Shown one piece after another: positions 6,679-14,276 of a stretch of 59,883 nucleotides of DNA (its first letter is position 1; each line of letters opens with the position of its first letter). The position numbers and the translations under genes were made by a program. This DNA is from Lachnospiraceae bacterium. Its GTDB lineage: Bacteria; Bacillota; Clostridia; Lachnospirales; Lachnospiraceae. The stretch is taken from NCBI GenBank assembly GCA_017625255.1, contig JAGALK010000106.1:1-59883 (forward strand). The letters are read 5' to 3'. The notes below the pieces were generated by a model, which was not told the DNA's origin, ran no database searches, and saw only the letters and a list, made by a program, of their open reading frames with translations.

Positions 6679-8313
6679 ATGATAAAGTATCAGGGAAAAG
6701 GCGTTTACGGAGCGATAGCCGTAGGCAAAATATCCGTTTTTAAGCGTCAGGATGTACAGGTAAAGCGTGTAAAAATTGAAGATACAAGTGCAGAAATTGC
6801 CCGTGTAAAAGCCGCAAAGGAAAGGGCAATTATGCAGATTCAAGAAATTTATGAAAAAGCACTTAAGGAAGTTGGCGAAGCGAATGCACAGATTTTTGAA
6901 ATCCATATGATGATGATAGAGGATGATGACTACAACGAGGCGATTGTAGAAATGATTCAGGGACAGAGCGTAAATGCTGAGTACGCCGTTGCTGTTACCG
7001 GAGATAATTTTGCAGAGATGTTTTCTTCCATTGACGACAGCTATATGCAGGCAAGAGCAGTGGATGTGCGTGATATCTCAAATCGAATTATTGCCTGTAT
7101 GAACAATGTGGAAAATGAAAGCCAAGGCTTAGATGGAAAACAGATTATCTGTGCTGATGATTTAGCACCCAGTGAAACGGTTTCCCTTGATAAGGATAAG
7201 GTATTGGCATTTGTAACAGCTCATGGTTCTTCAAATTCGCACACCGCAATCCTTGCAAGAAATATGAATATTCCTGCGATTATCGGTGTAGGAGAACAGT
7301 TTCTTTCACAGATAAAAGATGGTGACATGGCGATTGCAGATGGCTTTACCGGCGAATTTATCTGTAACCCCGACGAGGAAACACTTTCTGCTGCAAAGAA
7401 GAAGCTGGAATCTGAAGCAGAAAAAAAGGCTCTGCTGCAAAAGCTTAAAGGCAAGGAAAATATTACCCTTGACGGCAGAAAAATCAATATTTATGCAAAT
7501 ATTGGAAGTGTAGATAATATCGGTGCTGTACTTCTTAATGATGCAGGTGGAATAGGTCTTTTCAGAAGCGAATTTTTATATCTTGAAAATACGGATTATC
7601 CTACAGAGGAAGAGCAGTTTAAGGTATATAAGCGTGTGCTTGAAAGTATGGCAGCCAAAAAGGTTATCATCCGTACATTAGATATCGGAGCAGATAAACA
7701 GGCAGAGTATTTCAATCTGGATAAAGAGGAGAATCCGGCTCTTGGACTAAGAGCCATTCGTCTTTGCCTTTCTCGTCCCGAAATGTTTAAGGTACAGCTT
7801 AGAGCATTGTACAGAGCCTCTGTATACGGCAGGCTGGGAATTATGTTTCCTATGATTACAAGTGTAAGTGAGCTTGAGAAAATCCATGCACTTTGCGAAC
7901 AGGTAAAAAACGAGCTTACCGCTGACCATATAGAGTATTCCGACAGTATAGAGTTAGGAATTATGATTGAAACTCCCGCAGCGGCAATTATCAGTGATAA
8001 ACTTGCACCTATGGTAGATTTTTTCAGTGTGGGGACAAACGATCTGACACAGTATACACTTGCCTGTGACAGACAAAATCCTTATGTGGAGAATTTCTGT
8101 GACACCCATCATGAGGCAATTCTTCGTCTTATCGAAATGTCAGCACAAAATGCGCACAAGCATGGCGCATGGATTGGAATCTGCGGTGAGCTTGCTGCGG
8201 ATACGACTCTCACAGAAACATTTCTTCGTATGGGTATTGATGAGCTTTCGGTTTCACCATCATTTGTACTAAAAGTAAGAGATGTAGTACGCAAAATAGA
8301 TTTGTCAAAATAG
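6679..8313 (+). CDS. ptsI: PTS enzyme I (PEP-protein phosphotransferase)
   Basis: Cytosolic enzyme that takes phosphate from phosphoenolpyruvate and hands it to HPr. At 544 residues it is slightly shorter than the usual 570. The phosphohistidine loop GSSNSHTAILARNMNIPAI contains His188. The PEP-binding barrel shows GGIGLFRSEFLYL, IRTLDIGADKQAEYF, FFSVGTNDLTQYTLACDRQN and GICGELAAD, which includes the catalytic cysteine. It starts 35 nt after HPr with AAGGCGG upstream. It ends the operon just before a terminator. Confidence 0.93.
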   Translation: MIKYQGKGVYGAIAVGKISVFKRQDVQVKRVKIEDTSAEIARVKAAKERAIMQIQEIYEKALKEVGEANAQIFEIHMMMIEDDDYNEAIVEMIQGQSVNAEYAVAVTGDNFAEMFSSIDDSYMQARAVDVRDISNRIIACMNNVENESQGLDGKQIICADDLAPSETVSLDKDKVLAFVTAHGSSNSHTAILARNMNIPAIIGVGEQFLSQIKDGDMAIADGFTGEFICNPDEETLSAAKKKLESEAEKKALLQKLKGKENITLDGRKINIYANIGSVDNIGAVLLNDAGGIGLFRSEFLYLENTDYPTEEEQFKVYKRVLESMAAKKVIIRTLDIGADKQAEYFNLDKEENPALGLRAIRLCLSRPEMFKVQLRALYRASVYGRLGIMFPMITSVSELEKIHALCEQVKNELTADHIEYSDSIELGIMIETPAAAIISDKLAPMVDFFSVGTNDLTQYTLACDRQNPYVENFCDTHHEAILRLIEMSAQNAHKHGAWIGICGELAADTTLTETFLRMGIDELSVSPSFVLKVRDVVRKIDLSK

Positions 8314-8317
8314 ATAA

Positions 8318-8357
8318 AGCTGGTATGCAGTTAAAATGACTGTATACTGGCTTTTTT
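8318..8357 (+). terminator. Terminator after ptsI
   Basis: AGCTGGTATGCAGT pairs with ACTGTATACTGGCT through Watson-Crick and G-U pairs and is followed by six T. It sits 5 nt after the stop of EI and closes the PTS operon. Confidence 0.85.
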
Positions 8358-8409
8358 ATATTGGTTGACGAATTTATTGTCAACCTTAAGCTGAAATTGT
8401 GGGGGACTT

Positions 8410-8592
8410 GTGATTGTAAAGAAAGTGCTTTTTTGGGATGATAGGGTGGAAGGAGGGGACGAGATTTATAAGTGTATTAAAAAGTATTTGCCCTATGCAT
8501 TAAATGTGGGGGGAGATGTCAATAATTTTGAACCGGTGACTTTTGAGGAGCTAAAAGAAAATTGTGATGTCTGGTATGGGAGAAATGAGTAG
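8410..8592 (+). CDS. Small protein of unknown function (60 aa)
   Basis: A GTG start at 8410 follows GGGGGA (8401-8406) at short spacing. The product begins MIVKKVLFWDDRVEGGDEIY and contains many acidic and aromatic residues. It has no signal peptide or membrane segment and I recognise no family. It may be the remaining N-terminal part of a longer gene. It is followed 31 nt later by another small gene. Coding potential is plausible but not certain. Confidence 0.35.
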   Translation: MIVKKVLFWDDRVEGGDEIYKCIKKYLPYALNVGGDVNNFEPVTFEELKENCDVWYGRNE

Positions 8593-8623
8593 GAAAAGAT
8601 ATTATTGAAAGGAGATTCTAGAA

Positions 8624-8839
8624 ATGGGAAATTTTAAACCTTCACAGTATGAAATTAAAGATGCACTAAAAGAAGTATGCCGATATGAGGGAATTTATGT
8701 TGGTGACAATTTTGTAATGAAAGATCATGGAAAGTATATTGAAATTAATATTGATGCAGATAATAAAAAAGGTCATATAAGTTTTGATTTATATTTTGAT
8801 GAAAACGGTAGATTGGTAGATTGGAAGAAACATAAGTAA
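8624..8839 (+). CDS. Small hypothetical protein (71 aa)
   Basis: A clean GAAAGGAG ribosome binding site precedes ATG 8624. The 71-residue product is soluble and mixed alpha/beta in character. Its second half (KYIEINIDADNKKGHISFDL, then YFDENGRLVDWKKHK) reads like a small beta-sheet domain with amphipathic strands. I recognise no family. The spacing and ribosome binding site suggest cotranscription with the zinc protein 40 nt downstream. Confidence 0.6.
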   Translation: MGNFKPSQYEIKDALKEVCRYEGIYVGDNFVMKDHGKYIEINIDADNKKGHISFDLYFDENGRLVDWKKHK

Positions 8840-8879
8840 TGGTGATTACTGAAAATAATGAATTAGGAGGTAATAGGAT

Positions 8880-9038
8880 ATGGCACATACTTGCAAAAAT
8901 TGCGGTGGTTCAGGTAAAGTTGTCTGCCCACGCTGTGGAGGCGATGGTAAGATTGCGGGTGAAACCTGCTACTATTGTCAAGGTGAAAAAAAGGTTGAAT
9001 GCAAAGCATGTAACGGAACTGGTAAAGTAGATGATTAA
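8880..9038 (+). CDS. Mini DnaJ-type zinc-finger protein (52 aa)
   Basis: The ATG at 8880 follows TTAGGAGGTAATAGG. The 52-residue product is almost nothing but the cysteine-rich domain of DnaJ/Hsp40. Four CxxC pairs are visible: C5-C8 (CKNCGGSGK), C16-C19 (CPRCGGDGK), C30-C33 (CYYC) and C39-C42 (CKACNGTGK), three of them followed by the Gly-rich GxG turn. In DnaJ these pairs bind two zinc ions and act in thiol chemistry and client binding. There is no J domain and no client-binding domain. An overlapping frame at 8839-9030 is a shadow. The gene is followed by a promoter and a radical-SAM peptide operon; any link to it is inference. Confidence 0.75.
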   Translation: MAHTCKNCGGSGKVVCPRCGGDGKIAGETCYYCQGEKKVECKACNGTGKVDD

Positions 9039-9158
9039 AGTGTAAAAGGTTTTACAGTAGATTTTAAATGCCAGAAACGACAAGTGAATCGATGTGAGAT
9101 TGAAGGTTTTGGTTCTTATGCCTTAGAGATTGGGTAATAAGCCTACAGATAAAATTTA

Positions 9159-9187
9159 TTGACTTTCATTTTTGGCATTTATATACT
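9159..9187 (+). promoter_or_regulatory. Promoter of the radical-SAM peptide operon
   Basis: TTGACT (9159-9164) and TATACT (9182-9187) are separated by exactly 17 bp, a near-consensus sigma-A promoter. The leader of about 45 nt ends in CGGAGG at 9226-9231, placed for the precursor ATG at 9239. The rest of 9039-9238 holds no gene that I can see. Confidence 0.75.
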
Positions 9188-9238
9188 GATTTTAATAGTA
9201 CAATTTGATATATTAACCATCATATCGGAGGAACAAAC

Positions 9239-9391
9239 ATGAAATTAGAAAACATATTAAATTTATATCAAGGAACCAACGAAACTGCCCCAATTCCAGC
9301 AGGCGTACATCCAACAAATGAAGAAAATGCATTTGACTGTGATTGCGGAGATTGGAGCAGCGATTGGAAAATAGAAAGTAACCATGAATAA
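9239..9391 (+). CDS. Putative ribosomal precursor peptide for a radical-SAM modification
   Basis: The ATG at 9239 has an excellent CGGAGG site and its own promoter. The 50-residue product opens with a leader-like amphipathic start (MKLENILNLYQ), a proline-rich middle, and a short C-terminal region with DCDCGDWSSDWK (residues 33-44) holding both cysteines and both tryptophans. Its stop overlaps the start of the radical-SAM gene by 8 nt, so the two are translationally coupled. Small size, the Cys/Asp/Trp cluster at the C-terminus and direct coupling to a SPASM enzyme are the usual signs of a RiPP precursor. I do not recognise the peptide class. Thioether (Cys to a backbone carbon) or Trp crosslinks are both possible. 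Confidence 0.65.
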   Translation: MKLENILNLYQGTNETAPIPAGVHPTNEENAFDCDCGDWSSDWKIESNHE

Positions 9392-10379
9392 AATAAAAAC
9401 AGCATGGCTTACGACAAACCGTTCCTGTAATAATCAGTGCACATGGTGTTATGCGCAGAATGCTTTGCCGGCAAATATGCCCTATGATAAGGCAAAAGAG
9501 GTTATAGATGCATTGGCAGAGCTTCAAGTAAAGAAAATTATTCTCATCGGTGGAGAACCAACGATTTATGGAGATTTTATCCATTTAATACAATATATTT
9601 CCCAGAAAAAGATAAAGGTTGGTTTGACGACAAATGGCTTGAAATTTGCAGATATGAAATTTGTAGAAGCAACATCCGGAGCAGGGCTTACCAGTGCAAA
9701 TATTTCCATCAAGGGCACAACACCGGAAGAATACATAAATACAACAGGAAATAATGGTTTTGAAAAAATGCTGAGAGGATATCACAATCTCAAAAAGAAG
9801 GGCATATCTATAACCTGTTCTTATGTCATTACAAAGGATGATACAGACGAAATTACCCGTTTACTGGAATTTTTGAAAAAAGAAAGTATAAAAGACATAG
9901 TATTTCAGTTTATAAAACCTGTAGTTTCAGAAAAAAGCCAAAAGATAATGGAATTTCAGGAAATGGGAAATATGGTAAAGTATATTTACGAGTGTTTTGA
10001 GAAAGAAGATATTCGTTATTTATTAGAACTTTCCTTCCCGTTTTGCTATATTGACCGGAAGTGTTTGCAAAATTTAATAGAAGCAAATCGAATAGTATCA
10101 GGCTGTCATGTGTTTAGCGGAAGTGGAATTGTGTTTGATGCAAACATGAGAGTTCTTCCATGTAATCATTTTACGGATTTTCCCTTTCAAGGAAAAGCAC
10201 AAAATAAATTGGAGATTATAGAACTTTGGAAATCAAAGGAAGTAAGTGAGTTTAGACAGAAAGTTTGTAGTTATCCATCAGTAAAATGCAAAGCTTGCAA
10301 ATTGTGGAATATGTGTGGAGGAGGCTGTTTTACCAGATGGCTGTATTTGAATCCGGAAAATGAAATTCGAGGATTATAA
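9384..10379 (+). CDS. Radical SAM/SPASM peptide-modifying enzyme
   Basis: A radical S-adenosylmethionine enzyme of 331 residues. CNNQCTWCYA (Cys15, Cys19, Cys22) binds the SAM-cleaving [4Fe-4S] cluster, and IGGEPTIYG is the GGEP motif that holds SAM. The C-terminal part is a SPASM domain with GCHVFSGSGIVFD, VLPCNHF and CKACKLWNMCGGGC, which would bind auxiliary clusters. Enzymes of this architecture install crosslinks in ribosomal peptides or mature dehydrogenases. Here the start overlaps a 50-residue peptide gene, strongly suggesting that peptide is the substrate. There is no N-terminal RRE-type extension, so leader recognition must use the core or another protein. Confidence 0.85.
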   Translation: MNKIKTAWLTTNRSCNNQCTWCYAQNALPANMPYDKAKEVIDALAELQVKKIILIGGEPTIYGDFIHLIQYISQKKIKVGLTTNGLKFADMKFVEATSGAGLTSANISIKGTTPEEYINTTGNNGFEKMLRGYHNLKKKGISITCSYVITKDDTDEITRLLEFLKKESIKDIVFQFIKPVVSEKSQKIMEFQEMGNMVKYIYECFEKEDIRYLLELSFPFCYIDRKCLQNLIEANRIVSGCHVFSGSGIVFDANMRVLPCNHFTDFPFQGKAQNKLEIIELWKSKEVSEFRQKVCSYPSVKCKACKLWNMCGGGCFTRWLYLNPENEIRGL

Positions 10380-10409
10380 ATAGATATGTTTTACAAGGGG
10401 GATAAAGCT

Positions 10410-11981
10410 ATGGGAGTGAGCTTGTTAAGAGGATGGTATAATGCGCACAACGAATGTTTAGGATCAATTGCGTATGCAACCTTTATCAGGGCATGGATTC
10501 CTGAAGAAATATTAAAGGATAACAATATTGTAAAGGATAAAAGTGGCAAAGCATACGATGGAGAAAAATATTCAATTTCAGCCGAGTATAGAAATCGTAT
10601 TCTCGATGAAGATACGCTTATCGTGACAAAACCTAAAAAAACTGATAATGAAAAGAAAAAAGAGGAAAAAGAAAGAGCGCAGAAAGAATTTCTAAGTGTA
10701 GAAAATGCGGAAGCAGTAAAAAAAGCACATCTCGAATACGCAAAAACAATCCTTGTTTGTAACGACCAGGCAATAAAGGCTTTTTTTAAAAGAATAGAAG
10801 AGGTGCTAAGAAACTGTGACAGAAATCCGATTAGCTACAAAATGCTTATTAATTACTTACAAAAAGTAGATAGATACAATGCAAAAAGTATTCAAAAATT
10901 CTTTTATTATTACTCTTACTTTGCAATTGCAAAGTATTTTCCAGCCGATTTCGCATATCAAAAATATGATGATTATGAAGCAGATTTTAATGAATATAGA
11001 AGATGCGTATTTGAGTCCTATGGAATATTCAGTTTACAAGGAATGGCGACATTGTATGCATTAGCAGAGCGGGAAGACAAGCCTAATATTTGTGCGCTGT
11101 ATGCAAAAGGGCAATTAGAGTATTATGGGCGTGGTCCTTCTGGGGTACGAAATATTCCTGAAGCCTATAATTGCTATGAAAAAATAATACAGATAAACAA
11201 TTCACATCCAATGGCATTGTGGTCAGTATCATATTTAAAGCTGTATTATGAGAAAATAAAAGAAGACTGTGAAAATAAAGGACATCCATTTACAATAGAA
11301 AAACTAGAAAGAGCAAAGCGAAATGCACCTGAAAAATGGTATAAACATATATTAGAAGATGTCATTACAGCCATTAGCTTTGGCAGTGCTGCGGCTGAGA
11401 ATTTGTTGGGAAGAATCATTGAAGCAGACGATGAGTTATTTCCCGGAATATACAAAGAAGATTATAAAATTGAGGATGCAGAGGAACATTATAAGAGAAG
11501 CAGTGAGATGGGGTATGCGAATGCCTATATCAATCTTTTTAATTGTAAATGTAAAAAATCCGAAAAATGTAAATCTAAAGAAAAACAAAAAGAGCTTTAT
11601 TTAGATGCATTGGAAGATATGAAAAAGGCTGCCAAGTTAGGTGTTTCCTATGCTGCAAATAAAATGTCCGGATTCTATAGAGAGGGGGTTCAGGGGATTT
11701 TAGAGCCTGACGAAGAAAAATCCTTTTATTATGCAAAATGTGCTCTTCGTTATGCAAGATTGATGAGTCATGAATACTGGCCATTTTATAATATTGTGGA
11801 ATATTTTTATGCAAATGAAAACAGTCTCCATTATGACAAAATCGATAAGGACAAGCAGCTTGAGTATCTGGATGTGGCAATGGAGGCTGCAGAGGGCATT
11901 GAGAAGAAGAAATATGAAGAAATCAAAGAAAAAGTAGACAAGCTAAGGGAAAAAGTTCAGAATACAAAAAATACAATCTGA
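10410..11981 (+). CDS. Sel1/TPR-like repeat protein
   Basis: A soluble protein of 523 residues. The start at 10410 follows CAAGGGGGATAAAGCT; an in-frame ATG at 10386 has no site. The N-terminal 80 residues form an unrecognised domain (MGVSLLRGWYNAHNECLGS). From about residue 200 the protein turns into helical repeats of Sel1 type: KPNICALYAKGQLEYYGRGP, EDAEEHYKRSSEMGYANAY and DMKKAAKLGVSYAANKMSG. Sel1 repeats are protein-interaction scaffolds. It lies 30 nt after the radical-SAM gene, so it may be a partner protein that brings substrate and enzyme together, but it could equally be an unrelated passenger of the operon. Confidence 0.7.
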   Translation: MGVSLLRGWYNAHNECLGSIAYATFIRAWIPEEILKDNNIVKDKSGKAYDGEKYSISAEYRNRILDEDTLIVTKPKKTDNEKKKEEKERAQKEFLSVENAEAVKKAHLEYAKTILVCNDQAIKAFFKRIEEVLRNCDRNPISYKMLINYLQKVDRYNAKSIQKFFYYYSYFAIAKYFPADFAYQKYDDYEADFNEYRRCVFESYGIFSLQGMATLYALAEREDKPNICALYAKGQLEYYGRGPSGVRNIPEAYNCYEKIIQINNSHPMALWSVSYLKLYYEKIKEDCENKGHPFTIEKLERAKRNAPEKWYKHILEDVITAISFGSAAAENLLGRIIEADDELFPGIYKEDYKIEDAEEHYKRSSEMGYANAYINLFNCKCKKSEKCKSKEKQKELYLDALEDMKKAAKLGVSYAANKMSGFYREGVQGILEPDEEKSFYYAKCALRYARLMSHEYWPFYNIVEYFYANENSLHYDKIDKDKQLEYLDVAMEAAEGIEKKKYEEIKEKVDKLREKVQNTKNTI

Positions 11982-11999
11982 AATAGATGGAGAAACTAA

Positions 12000-12692
12000 A
12001 TGATAACACTTACAGGTGATACCCATAGACAATTTAAAAGAATAAAAGAATTTTGCGAAAAAAACAATACGACGAAAGAGGATATCCTGATTATTTTAGG
12101 AGATGCAGGCATCAATTACTATGGCTATGTACGGGATCGTGAGGTAAAGGAATTTTTAGCTAATTTACCAATTACAATATTTGCAATTCACGGAAATCAC
12201 GAAATGAGACCGGAGAGCTTAGAATACTATCATACACAGATATGGCATGAGGGTTTAGTGTATGTTGAAGACGACTTTCCATCTCTTTTGTTTGCAAAAG
12301 ATGGTGAAATCTATAATATTGGTGGCAAAAAAGTAATTGCTATCGGTGGGGCATATTCCGTAGATAAAAATATTCGCCTGCTTCGAGGGTGGAAGTGGTT
12401 TTTGGACGAGCAGCCTTCGGATACAATAAAATCCTATGTAGAAGAACAGTTAAACCGCGTGGAATGGAAGATAGACATAGTTTTATCTCACACTACGCCG
12501 TATTCCTATATGCCGGTAGAGTGTTTCATGCGTTCTGTTGACCAAAGCAGAGTGGATTATAGTACGGAACACTGGCTGGATACTTTAGAAGAAAAAATGG
12601 AATATACGAATTGGTTTTCTGGGCATTTCCACTGCCAAAAAAGGATTGATAAGCTTGAGATTTTATTTGAAAACTATGTTGTTTTAGATTAA
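12000..12692 (+). CDS. Calcineurin-like metallophosphoesterase
   Basis: All five metallophosphoesterase blocks are present in order: GDTHRQF at the N-terminus, LGDAGIN, HGNHEMRPE, SHTTPYSYMP and SGHFHCQ. The 230-residue cytosolic enzyme should hold two metal ions and hydrolyse a phosphoester. The substrate cannot be read from sequence; relatives in Firmicutes are often annotated only as phosphoesterases. It starts 18 nt after the Sel1 protein and 24 nt before a peptidase gene, so the genes form one transcript. Confidence 0.85.
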   Translation: MITLTGDTHRQFKRIKEFCEKNNTTKEDILIILGDAGINYYGYVRDREVKEFLANLPITIFAIHGNHEMRPESLEYYHTQIWHEGLVYVEDDFPSLLFAKDGEIYNIGGKKVIAIGGAYSVDKNIRLLRGWKWFLDEQPSDTIKSYVEEQLNRVEWKIDIVLSHTTPYSYMPVECFMRSVDQSRVDYSTEHWLDTLEEKMEYTNWFSGHFHCQKRIDKLEILFENYVVLD

Positions 12693-12716
12693 TGGGAGTT
12701 TTGTGGAGAGAAATCT

Positions 12717-13361
12717 ATGGAAAAAGGGAGTCTTATTTTAACAGCAAAAGGTCTTAATACCAAAATGGGTCTATCGTTGATAGCAAAGGCATTAGAAAAG
12801 GAAAGTCTTGAGAATAAGAAAATATATCTGGTATCTTTGCCGGAATATGAAATTGGCGAAAAACTGATGCAGGCTTGTGTCAAAATCGGGTTCAAAGAGG
12901 CCAATATAACGGTATCTAGTGAATGCTATCCCCAAAATGAGAAAATGGATTATATCTATGTAGGGGAGGCGATACGAACCGCTGAATTAGGAGCTTATAT
13001 GCAAAGATTTGGAATAATGCCCTACATTTTGGAGTGTATGAATGCAGGTGCTGTTTATATAGGAGCTAGTGCAGGTGCAATGGTAGCGTCCACACCGGAT
13101 TATCGGCTTTGTAAGGATATTGATTCTGGTTTTGTAAGCCGTGATCCCAATTATGCGAATTTTGCATTTACAGGTTTGTGTTTGCTAGATGGTACGATTA
13201 TTCCTCATTATACAGAAGAACAATTACAAGCCTATGTCAAAACCAAAAGTGACTATGAACTATCCGGATATGAGCACATATATTCCGTTGCAAATGATGA
13301 AGCTATCATTATAGAAAATGGATGTCGTAAAGTTATAAAATTTTCCCCTGCAAATCTTTAA
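12717..13361 (+). CDS. Peptidase S51 family protein (dipeptidase E-like)
   Basis: A 214-residue cytosolic serine peptidase-like protein. The nucleophile motif is GASAGAMVAS with Ser118, where peptidase E has GxSAG; upstream are YIYVGEAIRTAELGAYMQ and the glutamine-amidotransferase-like fold, and IIPHYTEEQL follows. Peptidase E cleaves dipeptides with N-terminal Asp; cyanophycinase is another relative. Being in the same transcript as a peptide gene rich in Asp, a trimming role is conceivable but not shown. The last genes of this operon could also be housekeeping passengers. Confidence 0.75.
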   Translation: MEKGSLILTAKGLNTKMGLSLIAKALEKESLENKKIYLVSLPEYEIGEKLMQACVKIGFKEANITVSSECYPQNEKMDYIYVGEAIRTAELGAYMQRFGIMPYILECMNAGAVYIGASAGAMVASTPDYRLCKDIDSGFVSRDPNYANFAFTGLCLLDGTIIPHYTEEQLQAYVKTKSDYELSGYEHIYSVANDEAIIIENGCRKVIKFSPANL

Positions 13362-13444
13362 GAAAACCCTGTAATCTGCCGATAATACTATAAGAAACAT
13401 ATATGCAAAAGGATTTGCAGCAGTCATAACAAGGAGGTAAAAAT

Positions 13445-14173
13445 ATGAGCGTTGTTAGTACAGTAAGTGCACAGGTGGGACAGGAGTATGTATCTAAGAC
13501 ATCCACCAAAAAAGCACAGGAAACCAAAAGCATCAATGAATATGGCAAGACCATCGGCAAGCCTGAGTTAAGTGAAGAAGGAAAAAAATATTACGAGCAG
13601 CTAAAGGAGAAATATTCCAATATGGATTTTATCCTTGTAAGCACAGAAATGAAAGCACAGGCACAGGCGCAGGCAGGAAGCTTTGCTAATCCGAACAAAA
13701 TGGTAGTTCTCATTGATGAAGAGAAGATTGAACGCATGGCGACGGATGAAGCGTATCGCAAGAAATACGAAGCAATCATCAGCGGAGCAAATGCACAGCT
13801 TTCACAGCTGGGAAAGAGTCTTGAAGCATCCGGTACAAAAGTAAAAGGCTTTGGTATGCAGGTAAATGATGGTGGAACAGTATCTTATTTTGCCGTTTTA
13901 GAAAAGTCTGCGGCAGCCCAGAAAGAGCGTATTGAAAAGAGAGCAGAAGAAAAGAAAGCAGAGAAGAAGGAAGCAGAGAAAAAAGCAGAAAAAGAAGCCG
14001 CAAAAGAACGGTTAGAGGAGCATCGGACAAAAACCGAAACGGTGACAATCAATGCATCCTCAATAGAAGAATTAATCTTAAAGCTGGAAAATTATGCTTT
14101 GGAGGACAGAACAAATTCTGTTCAGACACCAATAGAAGCGAATGTTGGGCAGCATATTGATATTCGTTTTTAA
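13445..14173 (+). CDS. DUF6033 family protein with charged coiled coil
   Basis: A 242-residue protein starting after AAGGAGGTAAAAAT. The body (ELSEEGKKYYEQLKEKYSNM, FILVSTEMKAQAQAQAG, MVVLIDEEKIERMATDEA) resembles DUF6033, a family common in Lachnospiraceae and of unknown role. Residues about 158-200 are an almost pure Lys/Glu/Ala coiled coil. The tail (TVTINASSIEELILKLENYA) is again ordered. No signal peptide is present. It has its own ribosome binding site 84 nt after the peptidase and ends before a strong terminator. Confidence 0.7.
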   Translation: MSVVSTVSAQVGQEYVSKTSTKKAQETKSINEYGKTIGKPELSEEGKKYYEQLKEKYSNMDFILVSTEMKAQAQAQAGSFANPNKMVVLIDEEKIERMATDEAYRKKYEAIISGANAQLSQLGKSLEASGTKVKGFGMQVNDGGTVSYFAVLEKSAAAQKERIEKRAEEKKAEKKEAEKKAEKEAAKERLEEHRTKTETVTINASSIEELILKLENYALEDRTNSVQTPIEANVGQHIDIRF

Positions 14174-14198
14174 TAAAAGTTAAGATGTATAAAAGTGT

Positions 14199-14254
14199 AA
14201 AGCCTGAAATAGAGCATTGATAGAAATATCATGTCTTTATTTCAGGCTTTTTTT
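14199..14254. terminator. Bidirectional terminator
   Basis: AGCCTGAAATA pairs with TATTTCAGGCT around a 30-nt loop and is followed by a T run. It lies between convergent genes: the DUF6033 gene on + and the heparinase-like gene on -. AA before the stem gives a short T run on the minus strand as well. Confidence 0.75.
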
Positions 14255-14276
14255 AGCATAGCTGTGGCAGCGCATT

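Noticed and set aside
8839..9030. 63-codon + strand frame starting MVITENNELGG
   Set aside because: It overlaps the DnaJ-like zinc ORF in another frame; the zinc ORF has the ribosome binding site and the conserved CxxC pattern.
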